A stretch of 64,000 nucleotides of DNA from Halobacillus sp. Nhm2S1 (GCF_019599545.1 NZ_JAIEZV010000002.1:806001-870000), one strand, 5' to 3'; shown: positions 25,664-35,044, numbered from the stretch's first letter. Translations and numbers: made by a program. Notes: generated by a model not told the origin, from the sequence alone.

Positions 25664-26856
25664 TTTGAGTGGGCTCCTCCTCGCTCAAGTAGTAAGTAAA
25701 CACTTTTTAAAAGCACTCTCACACCAATCGGCAATGAACGTTCATCCATATCAAAATCTGATTGATGGAGACTCCGTTCCTTTTCCAGACCGCAACCTAG
25801 AAAAAACATCGCTCCCGGGATTCTTCTAGTGAAGTAACTGAAGTCTTCGCTCCCCATCCCAAAGGGCTCTTCAAACATATTCAGTCCGGAAGCGGCTTCT
25901 TTTATGATGCGGTTGATTTCAGGCGCGTTGATTAAAGAGGGTTCACCGTGATGAATACGAAGTGAATATTCTCCCCCCAGCGCTGTTACAACATTGGCCG
26001 CCTGATGGATCCCCTGGCATAATACATCTCTTACATCATCCTTATAGGATCTAATGGTCCCCTTTATATCTATAGTGCTTGGTATTACATTGTTGGCCTC
26101 CCCGGCATGCACCTGGCCGACACTAATGGTGCCCACATCCAGCGGGTTTACTTTTCGACCATTCAGACTGTATAACGCCTGCAGGACATAAGTTGCCATC
26201 CATATCGGGTCTTTTACTTGCTGCGGATACCCCGCATGACCGCCGCTCCCTTGAATCCTCATATGGAATTCGTCGTTGTTTGCCATGCTTGGCCCATCAT
26301 TCCATTGGATTTCCCCGGACTTCCTCCAAGGACACATGTGCAGGGATAACACAGCCTCCAGATCTTGAAGTCTTCCGGACTCCAACATCTTTATTGCTCC
26401 CGTTTTCCCTGCTGCATCACAACTTTCTTCTGCTGGCTGAAAAATCAATTTGATTGTTCCTTGAAAACGTCCAGCTTTTGCATCTTCCGCCACCAACTGG
26501 GCGATGCCGAGTAAGATGGCCATATGCGCATCATGCCCACACGCATGCATCACACCTGGATGTTGGGAAGTCCAGGGAACGTCTGTCGTTTCTGTAATGG
26601 GAAGGGCATCCATATCTGCACGAATCCCGATAACAGGCCCTTCCCCGTGACTCAAGGTAGCGATAATCCCGTAACCTCCGACATTCTTTTCAATTTCAAA
26701 CGTTCGGAAGCTTTCTAATATTTCTGCTACCTTTTCACTTGTTCGCTTTTCCTGAAAGCTGAGTTCGGGGAAGCGGTGGAAGTCTCGTCGCCATCCAACT
26801 AAACGGTCCAAAAGCTGATCCGAACGCAAGACGAGGTCCGTCTTTTCGGTCTCCAC
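25660..26856 (-). CDS. M20-family amidohydrolase, candidate N-acetyl-diaminobutyrate deacetylase
   Basis: Zinc amidohydrolase, 398 residues. Motifs: GIRADMDALPI, MHACGHDAHMAILLG, FQPAEESCDAAGKTGA and GMGSEDFSYF, the metal-binding set of M20D peptidases/aminoacylases. Standard ectoine clusters use EutE/DoeB of the AstE/AspA family to deacetylate N-alpha-acetyl-diaminobutyrate; no such gene is seen here, so this M20 protein may replace it. Operon position four bases into hom supports shared function; substrate is inferred. Confidence 0.82.
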   Translation of the reverse strand: METEKTDLVLRSDQLLDRLVGWRRDFHRFPELSFQEKRTSEKVAEILESFRTFEIEKNVGGYGIIATLSHGEGPVIGIRADMDALPITETTDVPWTSQHPGVMHACGHDAHMAILLGIAQLVAEDAKAGRFQGTIKLIFQPAEESCDAAGKTGAIKMLESGRLQDLEAVLSLHMCPWRKSGEIQWNDGPSMANNDEFHMRIQGSGGHAGYPQQVKDPIWMATYVLQALYSLNGRKVNPLDVGTISVGQVHAGEANNVIPSTIDIKGTIRSYKDDVRDVLCQGIHQAANVVTALGGEYSLRIHHGEPSLINAPEINRIIKEAASGLNMFEEPFGMGSEDFSYFTRRIPGAMFFLGCGLEKERSLHQSDFDMDERSLPIGVRVLLKSVYLLLERGGAHSK

Positions 26857-26868
26857 ATCCTTTCCTCC

Positions 26869-28062
26869 TCACTTTTTCACATAAGTGTGTAACGACTGGA
26901 AAGCTTGTGACAGGTCATTTTTCAGGTCCTCGATATCTTCAATTCCGGCCGAGTAACGGATCAAACCTTCTGGAATCCCCATGGCTGCACGTTCTTCAGG
27001 TGTGCATTCCACATGACTCGTTGTTCTGGAGGGGCCGACTACCGTTTCCACTGAGCCTAGATTAGCGGCACGGTTAGCATATTGGAGCTTTGGTAAAAGG
27101 TCGCGTACAGTGGCTACTCCACCTTTCACAGCAAAGCTCAGCATCCCGCCATACCCTTTCATTTGTTGTTTTGCAATCTGATGGTGAGGGTGGGAAAGAA
27201 GGCCAGGATAAAAAACTTCTTCCACGAGATCGAAGGTTTTTAAATGTTCCGCGATAGCTTCTGCATTTTTGTTTTGCTGCTCCACACGAAGCTTCAGTGT
27301 CTTCATCCCTCTCAAAAGCAAATAGGCCGCCATTGGATCGAGTGTCGCTCCGTTAATTTCCCTGTAATGGTAAATGGCTTCGACCAAGCTCTTCCTGCCA
27401 CATACGGCCCCGCCTAATGCATCCGCATGCCCGCCTAGAAACTTCGTCGCACTATGGATAACAAGGTCTGCTCCAAGATCTAGAGGGTTTTGATTTACAG
27501 GTGTAGCAAAAGTATTATCAACCACTACGGTTGCCCCCACTGCCTTGCCAGCTGCAGCCATTCGCTTAATGTCGGTAATTTTCACCGTCGGATTCGTCGG
27601 GCTTTCCAAATAGAGAACTTTGCAACCTTTAGCCACTTCAGCTTCGAGTGCCTCATGATCTCCCGTTTCACACAGCACGACTTCCACTTGCTGTTTTGGG
27701 AGGAATTCTGTGAAAATTTTATTCGTCCCTCCGTACGTATCCTTGATGGATACTACACGGTCTCCAGGGAAAAGCAGGGTGCCAAGCGTATTACTAATCG
27801 CTGCCATCCCTGTGGAAAAGCTTGTAGCCGCATCGGCATTTTCTAAGATGCGGATTTTTTCTTCGAAAGCCTGAACGGTCGGGTTTGTATTCCTTCCATA
27901 TATGTGTCCGGGCTTATTGCCTACCGCTACCTCATACCATTCATCCATGTCGTCATAACCAAAGGAAACACTGTGAACGACAGGCACTTGTGTCGCTCCG
28001 AAAGCAAGTTGTTCTTTTTCACCGGCCCAAATCGATTTGGTACTAAACTTCGCGTCTTTCAT
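26869..28062 (-). CDS. Cys/Met-metabolism PLP enzyme (cystathionine gamma-synthase/lyase family)
   Basis: 397 residues, fold type I PLP enzyme. FSTGMAAISNTLGTLLFPGD, the PLP-lysine motif HSATKFLGGHAD, TNPTV substrate loop and SLGSVETVVGPSRTTSH near the C terminus. Family members do gamma-replacement or elimination on O-acyl-homoserine, cystathionine or methionine. Here it lies between eutC-like and M20 genes: it overlaps the eutC end by 20 bases. A member of this family is not part of the known ectoine pathway, so the real substrate could be homoserine- or diaminobutyrate-derived (inference). Confidence 0.85.
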   Translation of the reverse strand: MKDAKFSTKSIWAGEKEQLAFGATQVPVVHSVSFGYDDMDEWYEVAVGNKPGHIYGRNTNPTVQAFEEKIRILENADAATSFSTGMAAISNTLGTLLFPGDRVVSIKDTYGGTNKIFTEFLPKQQVEVVLCETGDHEALEAEVAKGCKVLYLESPTNPTVKITDIKRMAAAGKAVGATVVVDNTFATPVNQNPLDLGADLVIHSATKFLGGHADALGGAVCGRKSLVEAIYHYREINGATLDPMAAYLLLRGMKTLKLRVEQQNKNAEAIAEHLKTFDLVEEVFYPGLLSHPHHQIAKQQMKGYGGMLSFAVKGGVATVRDLLPKLQYANRAANLGSVETVVGPSRTTSHVECTPEERAAMGIPEGLIRYSAGIEDIEDLKNDLSQAFQSLHTYVKK

Positions 28063-29023
28063 TCGTAACGCCCTCCCAAGCTATTAGTTGATGGTACACA
28101 TGTCTTGCAATGGCCGTATCCTGCACACCCGTTCCTGTTAAATCACAAACTGTAATCTCATCATCTGAGCGTCGGAACGAACGCTTTCCGCTCGTCACTT
28201 CACCAAGCTCGATGGCACGTTCCACCTCCTCCGGAGACGAACGTAACTCCCCCAAACGGACGGACTGAGCTTTCACATCACAGACGACGACGTCCGCTTT
28301 CTCTATGACTGATGTATCTAATTCCTTCTTGTGTTCTGCATCCGACCCCATAGCAGTGAGGTGAACCCCCGGACTCACCCAATCTCCATAAACCAATGGT
28401 TCTTTAGACGGTGTCGTCGTTACCACAACATCACTTTTTCGTACGACTTGCTCAGCTGTCTCACATACAGTCATATGAAGACCTGTTTTCTGCTCCATCT
28501 CATGTTTAAATTGAACGGCTTTGTCACCATTCCTTCCATACACGAACACATGCTCAATCGGGCGGACCAGCATAAGCGCTTGTAACTGAAGTCGCGCTTG
28601 AGCCCCGGTACCAAGGATGCCTGCTATCCGGCTGGTTTCCCTGCTTCCATATTTCGCAGCCACCGCTCCGGCAGCTGCCGTCCTTAAATCGGTCAGCCAT
28701 CCTTCATCTGCCAAGACCGCGAGCGGTTCACCTGTGTGACTATTGATTAGGATCATAAGGCCATTAGCGCTCGGAATTCCCATGGCGGGATTATGAAAGA
28801 ATCCAGAAGACAGCTTTACAGCAAAGCTGTCCTCTCCCTTGATATAAGCGGACTTGATATCCACTTCACCATTATGTTCAGGCACATCAATGCGCATGAT
28901 CGGGGGCATTGTTGTCTCTTTTTCCACTAATGAGGTAAAGGCTTCTTCCATTTTTGCAACAAGGTCTGTATCGAGATGAACGACTTTTTCAATGTCTTTC
29001 CGACCAAAGAGTCTGATTTTCAG
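28043..29023 (-). CDS. eutC: EutC-like protein (ornithine cyclodeaminase/mu-crystallin family), CTG start proposed
   Basis: NAD-binding protein of the ornithine cyclodeaminase fold, matching the EutC ectoine-utilization group: PSANGLMILINSHTGEPLA, LTDLRTAAAGAVAAKYG, IAGILGTGAQARLQ, HLTAMGSDAEHKKE and VCDLTGTGVQDTAIA. From the first ATG (28951) it is 302 residues and lacks the expected N-terminal strand; the in-frame upstream segment LKIRLFGRKDIEKVV restores it, giving about 326 residues from CTG at 29023. GAGGGGGG overlaps the eutD stop just ahead. EutC acts with EutB in converting hydroxyectoine-derived intermediates. Confidence 0.82.
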   Translation of the reverse strand: MKIRLFGRKDIEKVVHLDTDLVAKMEEAFTSLVEKETTMPPIMRIDVPEHNGEVDIKSAYIKGEDSFAVKLSSGFFHNPAMGIPSANGLMILINSHTGEPLAVLADEGWLTDLRTAAAGAVAAKYGSRETSRIAGILGTGAQARLQLQALMLVRPIEHVFVYGRNGDKAVQFKHEMEQKTGLHMTVCETAEQVVRKSDVVVTTTPSKEPLVYGDWVSPGVHLTAMGSDAEHKKELDTSVIEKADVVVCDVKAQSVRLGELRSSPEEVERAIELGEVTSGKRSFRRSDDEITVCDLTGTGVQDTAIARHVYHQLIAWEGVTNERREV

Positions 29024-29030
29024 TCCCCCC

Positions 29031-30233
29031 TCAGCTGATTTGACCGCTTAAATCCATATGATCACGTATAATCAATTCCTGCGGATAAGTAGTGAACCGC
29101 TCACTGCCAGATTCCGTGACCTTAAACGTTTCACTTATTTCAATTCCATCTGTATCGAACCATAACGCCGGTATCAAATGGAACGTCATATTGGGTTCCA
29201 GTACAGTTGAATCCCCTCTTCGGATGCTCGCTGTATGCTCTCCCCAGTCCGGTGGATAATTGAGCCCGACGGAATAACCCAAGCGGGCTTCTTTTTCAAA
29301 TCCGTGTTTTTTAATACTCTTTCTCCACACTTCTTCAAGTTCTCCACAGGTCACCCCAGGCTTTGCGAATTCGAGGACATTATGAATACCTTCCAATACC
29401 ACCGGGGCGACTTGTTTCATTTTTTCATTCGGTTCCCCTATGGAGACCGTACGGGCAAGCGGCACATGGTAGCGTTTATAACACCCGGCAAGTTCTATGA
29501 TGACAGCATTCCCTTTTACAAAAGGCCGGTCTGACCATGTCAGGTGGGGGATCGAAGTATGGTCCCCGGTCGGAAGCAGAGGAACAATGGCAGGGTATTC
29601 ACCACCAAATTCCGGAGTACCCCTGACTATGTGATAGTAAATTTCAGCTGCCGTATCGCATTCCCGTACACCAGGATAAATACTTTCCACTCCTTTGGTC
29701 ATTGCAAGATCTGCAATTTGGGCAGCCCGTCTCATGTATTCGATTTCCTGATCCGACTTGACGATACGGACGCCGTTCACAAGGAGTGTCGCTTCCTCGA
29801 AGGTGGCATTCGGCAATCCTCTCTTTAACCTTTCCAGTGCCTTGGCCGTAAAGTAGTAATGATCCATCTCCACTCCGATCTTCCTTTTCCCTTGACCGAT
29901 CTGAAGGAGAATATCCGCCATGAAATCCATCGGGTGATAAACATCTGAATGCACGTAGTAGTCTGGGTAGGCAATGACATTCTCATCATAGATCCACGTC
30001 GTCACCCTTGCCCCATTCGCATCCTGATAGCGACCAATCCATAACGGCTGCGGTTCATCAACGATAATCACAAGCATCTGATGAACATAAAAAGACCAGG
30101 CATCATAACCAGAAAGGTAATTCATGTTTGCCGGGTCTGTAATCAAAAGCACGTCAATTCCTTGTTCAGCCATACGTTTCTTTGTTTTCTGTAAACGCTG
30201 GTGATACTCTAAAATGTCAAAAGGAAGAACCAT
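29031..30233 (-). CDS. eutD: Ectoine hydrolase (EutD/DoeA-like, M24 peptidase fold)
   Basis: Predicted to open the ectoine (or 5-hydroxyectoine) ring to N-acetyl-diaminobutyrate. 400 residues, the size of DoeA/EutD. Family-specific sequence: ITDPANMNYLSGYDAWSFYVHQM, YQDANGARVTTWIYDEN, YPDYYVHSDVYHPMDFMA, SDQEIEYMRRAAQIADLAM. C-terminal pita-bread domain with HLTWSDRPFVKGNAVIIELAG and YSVGLNYPPDWGEHTASI. First gene of the operon; ATG with GGAGGGG. This is the strongest ectoine marker in the window. Xaa-Pro dipeptidase is the main alternative but fits less well. Confidence 0.85.
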   Translation of the reverse strand: MVLPFDILEYHQRLQKTKKRMAEQGIDVLLITDPANMNYLSGYDAWSFYVHQMLVIIVDEPQPLWIGRYQDANGARVTTWIYDENVIAYPDYYVHSDVYHPMDFMADILLQIGQGKRKIGVEMDHYYFTAKALERLKRGLPNATFEEATLLVNGVRIVKSDQEIEYMRRAAQIADLAMTKGVESIYPGVRECDTAAEIYYHIVRGTPEFGGEYPAIVPLLPTGDHTSIPHLTWSDRPFVKGNAVIIELAGCYKRYHVPLARTVSIGEPNEKMKQVAPVVLEGIHNVLEFAKPGVTCGELEEVWRKSIKKHGFEKEARLGYSVGLNYPPDWGEHTASIRRGDSTVLEPNMTFHLIPALWFDTDGIEISETFKVTESGSERFTTYPQELIIRDHMDLSGQIS

Positions 30234-30333
30234 TTCATCCCCTCCGCGCTATTTGTCTGAATTTTTAAACGACTATACATCCATTGTATTCAAAGAAATT
30301 TTTTCTTGTAATGTAAAAAGTGTATGAAGTTTA

Positions 30334-30344
30334 GAGGATGTCCA
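30334..30344 (+). promoter_or_regulatory. GAGGATGTCCA motif before the threonine-synthase-like gene
   Basis: GAGGATGTCCA lies just upstream of a TACAAT -10-like hexamer in the gap shared with the ectoine operon. GAGGATGTTCCA occurs at the same place, just upstream of TATAAT, before the eutB-like gene (40767-40778, minus). Possible shared operator; two occurrences only. Confidence 0.3.
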
Positions 30345-30423
30345 TAGTACAATGTCGTCAAAACGCTCTCCTTCCATTTCTTATGTTACGATACGTATAA
30401 CCGGATCAAAGGAGGATATGAAG

Positions 30424-31644
30424 ATGACATACAGTTACTTATCTCATTTGTACTGTCCGAAATGTAAGGAAAGCTATAAAGCTACAGAACCCCAGCATCT
30501 ATGTACATGCGGATCTCCTTTACTCGCAAGCTATGACTTAGAGAACCTGAAAAAATCATGGTCCCCCGAGCAACTGAAAGAAAGATCCCCCGACCTTTGG
30601 CGTTATCATGAACTTTTACCACTCCAGGATCCTACATACAAAACTTCTTTGGGAGAAGGCATGAGTCCATTGATTCCCCTCCCTACCCTGCAGAAAGATA
30701 TGAATATCCGAAAACTGTATATGAAAGATGAAGGAATCATCCCTACTGGATCCTTCAAAGCAAGAGGCGCTGCGGTTGGTGTATCCAAAGCAAAAGAACT
30801 CGGTGTGAAAGAACTTGCCATGCCGACGAACGGCAACGCAGGGGCAGCCTGGTCACTATACGCTTCAAGAGCATCGATGGAATCGACCATTGTCATGCCT
30901 ATGGATGCACCGAAAATCACCCGGAACGAATGTGCCTTATCCGGGGCCAACCTTTTTCTTGTGAACGGGCTGATCAGCGATGCAGGAAAAATTATCGCGG
31001 AAGCTGTAGAAACTTCCGGACTCTATGATGTATCTACATTGAAAGAACCATATAGGATTGAAGGTAAGAAAACGATGGGTCTTGAAATCGCAGAGCAGTT
31101 AGGCTGGAGCGTTCCAGATGTCATCCTTTACCCGACAGGTGGCGGCGTTGGATTAATCGGTATTCATAAAGCTTTGAGAGAATTACAGGAGCTTGGCTGG
31201 ATTGCTAAAGACCGGATGCCAAAGCTCGTAGCTGTTCAATCTGAAGGTTGTGCTCCGATCGTGGAAGCATGGCAGCAAGGGCTGAGGGAATCATCGTTCT
31301 GGGAAGATTCTGAAACCATCGCATTTGGCATCAATGTACCCAAGGCCATTGGGGACTTCCTCGTCCTTGACGCCTTATATGATACAAACGGATGTGCAGT
31401 AGCCGTCAGCGATGATGACCTGTTGAAAGAACAAAAAAGAATGGCCCAAAAAGAAGGGGCCTTCGTCTGTCCAGAAGGCGCAGCAGCATTTGCTGCTGCG
31501 AGAAAGTTAAGAGCAGAAAACTGGATTTCCGCATCAGATGAAGTAGTGGTACTCAATACGGGGGCGGGAATTAAGTATCCGGATACCGTTCAGATTGAAA
31601 TTCCGGTCCTTCAACCAGGTGACAGTCTGCAATACAAGATTTAA
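30424..31644 (+). CDS. Threonine-synthase-family PLP enzyme with N-terminal zinc ribbon
   Basis: 406 residues from the ATG eight bases after AAAGGAGG; two earlier in-frame starts have poorer spacing. N-terminal CPKC/CTC cysteine pairs (about residues 10-30), PLP-lysine motif PTGSFKARGAA, TNGNAGAAWSLYA, PTGGGVGLIG. Fold type II threonine synthase makes threonine from phosphohomoserine. Divergent from the ectoine-type operon that contains hom, so carbon from aspartate semialdehyde could flow to threonine; no thrB is seen in the window. Might instead act on another beta/gamma-substituted amino acid. Confidence 0.82.
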   Translation: MTYSYLSHLYCPKCKESYKATEPQHLCTCGSPLLASYDLENLKKSWSPEQLKERSPDLWRYHELLPLQDPTYKTSLGEGMSPLIPLPTLQKDMNIRKLYMKDEGIIPTGSFKARGAAVGVSKAKELGVKELAMPTNGNAGAAWSLYASRASMESTIVMPMDAPKITRNECALSGANLFLVNGLISDAGKIIAEAVETSGLYDVSTLKEPYRIEGKKTMGLEIAEQLGWSVPDVILYPTGGGVGLIGIHKALRELQELGWIAKDRMPKLVAVQSEGCAPIVEAWQQGLRESSFWEDSETIAFGINVPKAIGDFLVLDALYDTNGCAVAVSDDDLLKEQKRMAQKEGAFVCPEGAAAFAAARKLRAENWISASDEVVVLNTGAGIKYPDTVQIEIPVLQPGDSLQYKI

Positions 31645-31751
31645 TTTTTCTCCACGAAATCTTTACAAATTTAGCCCGACATATGTAAATCCATCCCCTT
31701 CTTCCGATATTAGATAAAAGATAAAAGACAGACGAAGAAGGGGTTTGGAGT

Positions 31752-33506
31752 ATGAGAAACTTTTTAAAAATCAACCGGACAATCCGGGCAAAGGTATTCA
31801 TTATGGGGTTATTACTTTTAGCTATCCCATCATTAATTATTGGATTAATCGGTTACCAGTCCAGTAAAGGAAGTCTTGATGAGCTTGGAAAGACAAACCT
31901 GAAAAACAGCGTAGAACAAGCGGTGGACATGATTGAAATTGCAAATCAATCGGCCCAGTCAGGAAACCTTTCCCTAGAAGAAGCAAAAGAAACAGTAAAA
32001 GAACAACTTCTCGGACCCATGCAGGAAGATGGAACTCGTCCGATTAACTCAACCATTGACCTCGGTGAAAACGGTTACTTTTTTGTTTTAGATGAAAAGG
32101 GAACCGAATTAGCCCACCCTTCCCTTGAAGGGGAAAATATATGGGAATCCCAGGACTCAAATGGAGTGATGGTCGCTCAGGAGCTTATCAAAAACGGGAC
32201 TAACGGAGGCGGTTTCACCTATTTTGAATGGCCTTTACCTAATGATTCTGATACCGTTGCACCTAAAGTTTCCTATTCTCTTTACGAGCCTGCTTGGGGG
32301 TGGGTTATCGTCTCCGGCACTTACATGATGGATTTCAACAGTGGTGCAAGTCAGATTTTAAACACGTTATTAATCACGCTTAGCGCGGCGTTGATTCTAG
32401 GAGCAATCATTATTTGGTTCTTCTCCAACCGCTTAACAAAACCGATCAAACAGCTATCTGACCACTCTACAAGGATTGCTGAAGGAGATTTCACCGTAGC
32501 CGACCTTCAAGTGTCGAATAAGGACGAAATAGGCGTGCTCGTGGAAAATTTCAATACAATGAAAAACAACCTGAAGGCGCTGATCGAGTCTGTTTCTGCT
32601 TCTTCGGAACAAGTGGCAGCCGCTTCCCAACAATTGAATGCCAATGCGGAAGAAAACTCACTTGCGGCAGAACAAGTCACAACAGCTATTCAAGAAGTTG
32701 CCGCAGGATCTGACCAACAGATGGACAATGCCAATGAATCTTCCGAATGGATTCATGATATATCATCAAATATTCAAACCATTTCCACACAAATGATCAA
32801 CCTTTCAGAAAAGTCGAATCAGACAGCTGAAACATCCGGATCAGGAGAGAAACTCATTCATACTGCCCTACAGCAAATGCATGAAATCAATGATCATACC
32901 AATACCACGAGTGGTACAATTCAGGTTCTCGAGAAAAAATCCAATGAAATTGGCAAAATCGTATCTCTAATTACAGATATCTCAGAACAGACGAACTTGC
33001 TCGCGTTGAATGCGGCCATTGAAGCAGCACGGGCCGGCGAACATGGAAAAGGTTTTGCTGTAGTAGCCGAAGAAGTAAGGAAACTGGCTGAGCAGTCCAG
33101 TCAATCCGCGAATCACATTATGGACCTGGTACATGACATCCAGCAAAAAACCCAAGAAGCGGTGCAGTTTATGAATAAAAGTGATGACGCTGTCAAATCA
33201 GGTGTGAATGTTGTCGGGGAAGCCGAACAGACGTTTAAAACGATTACGACAGATGTTCATGATTTGTCTGGTGGGATGAACGATATCACAGGCTCCATCC
33301 AATCGATGACTCATCATATACAAAGTCTCGTCGAATCCTTTGAAGCGGTTAAGAACTTCTCTGTCCAGGCTTCAGAACAATCCCAGCACGTCGCGGCTAC
33401 GACAGAGCAGCAAAATGCATCGATTCAGGAGATTACATCAGCAAGTGAAACATTAGCTGAAGAAGCTAGCAATCTTCAGGAACAAGTCAGCCGTTTCAGA
33501 TACTAG
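31752..33506 (+). CDS. Methyl-accepting chemotaxis protein with single Cache sensor
   Basis: 584 residues. TM1 at about 16-36, an extracellular single-Cache domain (about 38-190) with [18 protein letters not shown] and [16 protein letters not shown]2 at about 205-227, HAMP ([15 protein letters not shown]), then the long cytoplasmic signalling coiled coil with hairpin tip [28 protein letters not shown]. Such sCache domains often sense small carboxylates or amino acids; ligand unknown. Monocistronic. Confidence 0.92.
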   Translation: MRNFLKINRTIRAKVFIMGLLLLAIPSLIIGLIGYQSSKGSLDELGKTNLKNSVEQAVDMIEIANQSAQSGNLSLEEAKETVKEQLLGPMQEDGTRPINSTIDLGENGYFFVLDEKGTELAHPSLEGENIWESQDSNGVMVAQELIKNGTNGGGFTYFEWPLPNDSDTVAPKVSYSLYEPAWGWVIVSGTYMMDFNSGASQILNTLLITLSAALILGAIIIWFFSNRLTKPIKQLSDHSTRIAEGDFTVADLQVSNKDEIGVLVENFNTMKNNLKALIESVSASSEQVAAASQQLNANAEENSLAAEQVTTAIQEVAAGSDQQMDNANESSEWIHDISSNIQTISTQMINLSEKSNQTAETSGSGEKLIHTALQQMHEINDHTNTTSGTIQVLEKKSNEIGKIVSLITDISEQTNLLALNAAIEAARAGEHGKGFAVVAEEVRKLAEQSSQSANHIMDLVHDIQQKTQEAVQFMNKSDDAVKSGVNVVGEAEQTFKTITTDVHDLSGGMNDITGSIQSMTHHIQSLVESFEAVKNFSVQASEQSQHVAATTEQQNASIQEITSASETLAEEASNLQEQVSRFRY

Positions 33507-33635
33507 GTCCAACATCTTCCAACATTTAGCCGTTATTACGAATTCGATTGTTAGAGGGGTTGAGATCACTCGTTACACCAATACCCTGATAAAGATAAGA
33601 TTTCAGGAAAAGGTAGAATCGTCTAAAGTCCCCAC

Positions 33636-33673
33636 ACAAAAGGAACTCATGCCTCTGCATGAGTTCCTTTTGT
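33636..33673. terminator. Terminator of the thiamin operon and opposing receptor gene
   Basis: 16-bp perfect stem ACAAAAGGAACTCATG / CATGAGTTCCTTTTGT with a six-base loop, placed right at the thiE stop between convergent genes. Confidence 0.92.
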
Positions 33674-33674
33674 T

Positions 33675-34289
33675 TCATATCGCTTGTACAACGGCAGATA
33701 TGTCCGCTGCTTGTGTAATGGCTGAAATGACCGCGACACCGTCCGCTCCCCTTTCCATCACTTCAGCAGCATTTCCAGGGTGAATGCCTCCAATTCCGAC
33801 TACGGGCATGTCAGGGAACGCTCTTTTGACAACCTTCACCCATTCAGGCCCTGCTACAGGATTGGCGTCTTTCTTCGTCATTGTCCTGTACATCGGCCCC
33901 ACACCTAAATAGTCGACAAGATGGACAGGACTCTGTTCTAATTCTTTCCGATCGGATACCGATAATCCAATGATTGTAGCAGGGTATTTTGAACGAATCT
34001 CATTCACAGTTCGATCACTCTGTCCCACGTGGATTCCATCAGCTTTAAGCACATCAAAAAGTTCGACATCATCGTTGACGATAAATGGAATGTCCGCTTC
34101 AGCACAACGTTGGCGTAGCTTATGGCCGAGGCTGTACTTTGCTTCTCCAGTTAGGGCGCCTTCCCCTTTTTCTCTATACTGAAAGCAGGTAATTCCCGCT
34201 TCGATCGCTTCATCCAAAATGCTCAATGGATCTTTGTTACAGTTTTGACTGCCCATAACGAAGTATTTTCTAAGAATATAAGCTTTCAT
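33675..34289 (-). CDS. thiE: Thiamin-phosphate synthase
   Basis: Joins hydroxymethylpyrimidine diphosphate and thiazole phosphate to thiamin monophosphate. 204 residues, TIM barrel with QYREKGEGALTG, FIVNDDVELFDVLKADGIHVGQSD, YLGVGPMYRTMTKKDANP and VVGIGGIHPGNAAEVMERGADGVAVISAI. Last gene of the salvage operon; its start overlaps thiM by four bases. The TMTKKDA sequence could recall TenI, but the YREK and GPMYRT blocks and missing thiazole genes favour ThiE. Confidence 0.93.
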   Translation of the reverse strand: MKAYILRKYFVMGSQNCNKDPLSILDEAIEAGITCFQYREKGEGALTGEAKYSLGHKLRQRCAEADIPFIVNDDVELFDVLKADGIHVGQSDRTVNEIRSKYPATIIGLSVSDRKELEQSPVHLVDYLGVGPMYRTMTKKDANPVAGPEWVKVVKRAFPDMPVVGIGGIHPGNAAEVMERGADGVAVISAITQAADISAVVQAI

Positions 34290-35044
34290 GTTTCATCCCC
34301 CATGGCTAAAGCATCGACAAACTTCGGAATGAATGTCCCTGGTCCTTTGACACCAGGAAGAGCCGCGGCATGTTCGGCCGCCCGGCCATAATGGCTTAAT
34401 GTTTCTAAAACCTTCTCTTTAGGGTCACCACCTACAGATAAGCCTGCTGCAAGCAAGGAACCTAACAAACAGCCGGCTCCTGTAATTCGGGCAAGAAGCG
34501 GGTGACCCGTTTCGTTGACAAAAACCTCTCCTCTCATGCATCCGACATCCCTTTCACCTGTACAGACGGCTCCAGTATAGTATTTTTCTGATACCAGACG
34601 AACGATGGATTCAGGGTCAGCTTTCCCTGTTGAGTCTACCCCTTTCGTTTCCACATCCTGACCGACGAGATGGGCGAGTTCCCCGGCATTACCTTTAATG
34701 ACGGTTGGCTTCACCTCCTGCAAGATTCGCTGGCATGCCTCTGAACGATAGCGGGTTGCAGGGGCACCGACAGGATCGAAGACGACCGGAATACCGATCT
34801 CATTCGCTGCTTTCCCTGCAATAATCATCGCTTCCACCTGATTTTCATGAAGCGTCCCGATATTCAATAAAAGTCCTTGAGACAATCGGGTGACATCTGC
34901 AACCTCCTGTTTAGCATTAGCCATAATCGGTGTTCCGCCGAAAGCAAGAAGTCCGTTCGCTGTAAAATTCATAACGACCGCATTCGTGATGTGGTGGATC
35001 AGTGGGCGTTGTTCTCTTACTCTACCGATAACACTTACAGCCAT
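34286..35044 (-). CDS. thiM: Hydroxyethylthiazole kinase
   Basis: Phosphorylates the thiazole moiety salvaged from thiamin. 252 residues, ribokinase-like ThiM: RPLIHHITNAVVMNFTANGLLAFGGTPIMANA, FDPVGAPATRYR, VIKGNAGELAHL, ARITGAGCLLGSLLAA (catalytic Cys). Overlaps thiD by ten bases. Confidence 0.95.
   Translation of the reverse strand: MAVSVIGRVREQRPLIHHITNAVVMNFTANGLLAFGGTPIMANAKQEVADVTRLSQGLLLNIGTLHENQVEAMIIAGKAANEIGIPVVFDPVGAPATRYRSEACQRILQEVKPTVIKGNAGELAHLVGQDVETKGVDSTGKADPESIVRLVSEKYYTGAVCTGERDVGCMRGEVFVNETGHPLLARITGAGCLLGSLLAAGLSVGGDPKEKVLETLSHYGRAAEHAAALPGVKGPGTFIPKFVDALAMGDET

Noticed and set aside
30352-30423. Longer start for the threonine-synthase-like gene
   Set aside because: The added N-terminal residues precede the ribosome site AAAGGAGG and are not typical of the zinc-ribbon start MTYSYLSHLYCPKC.
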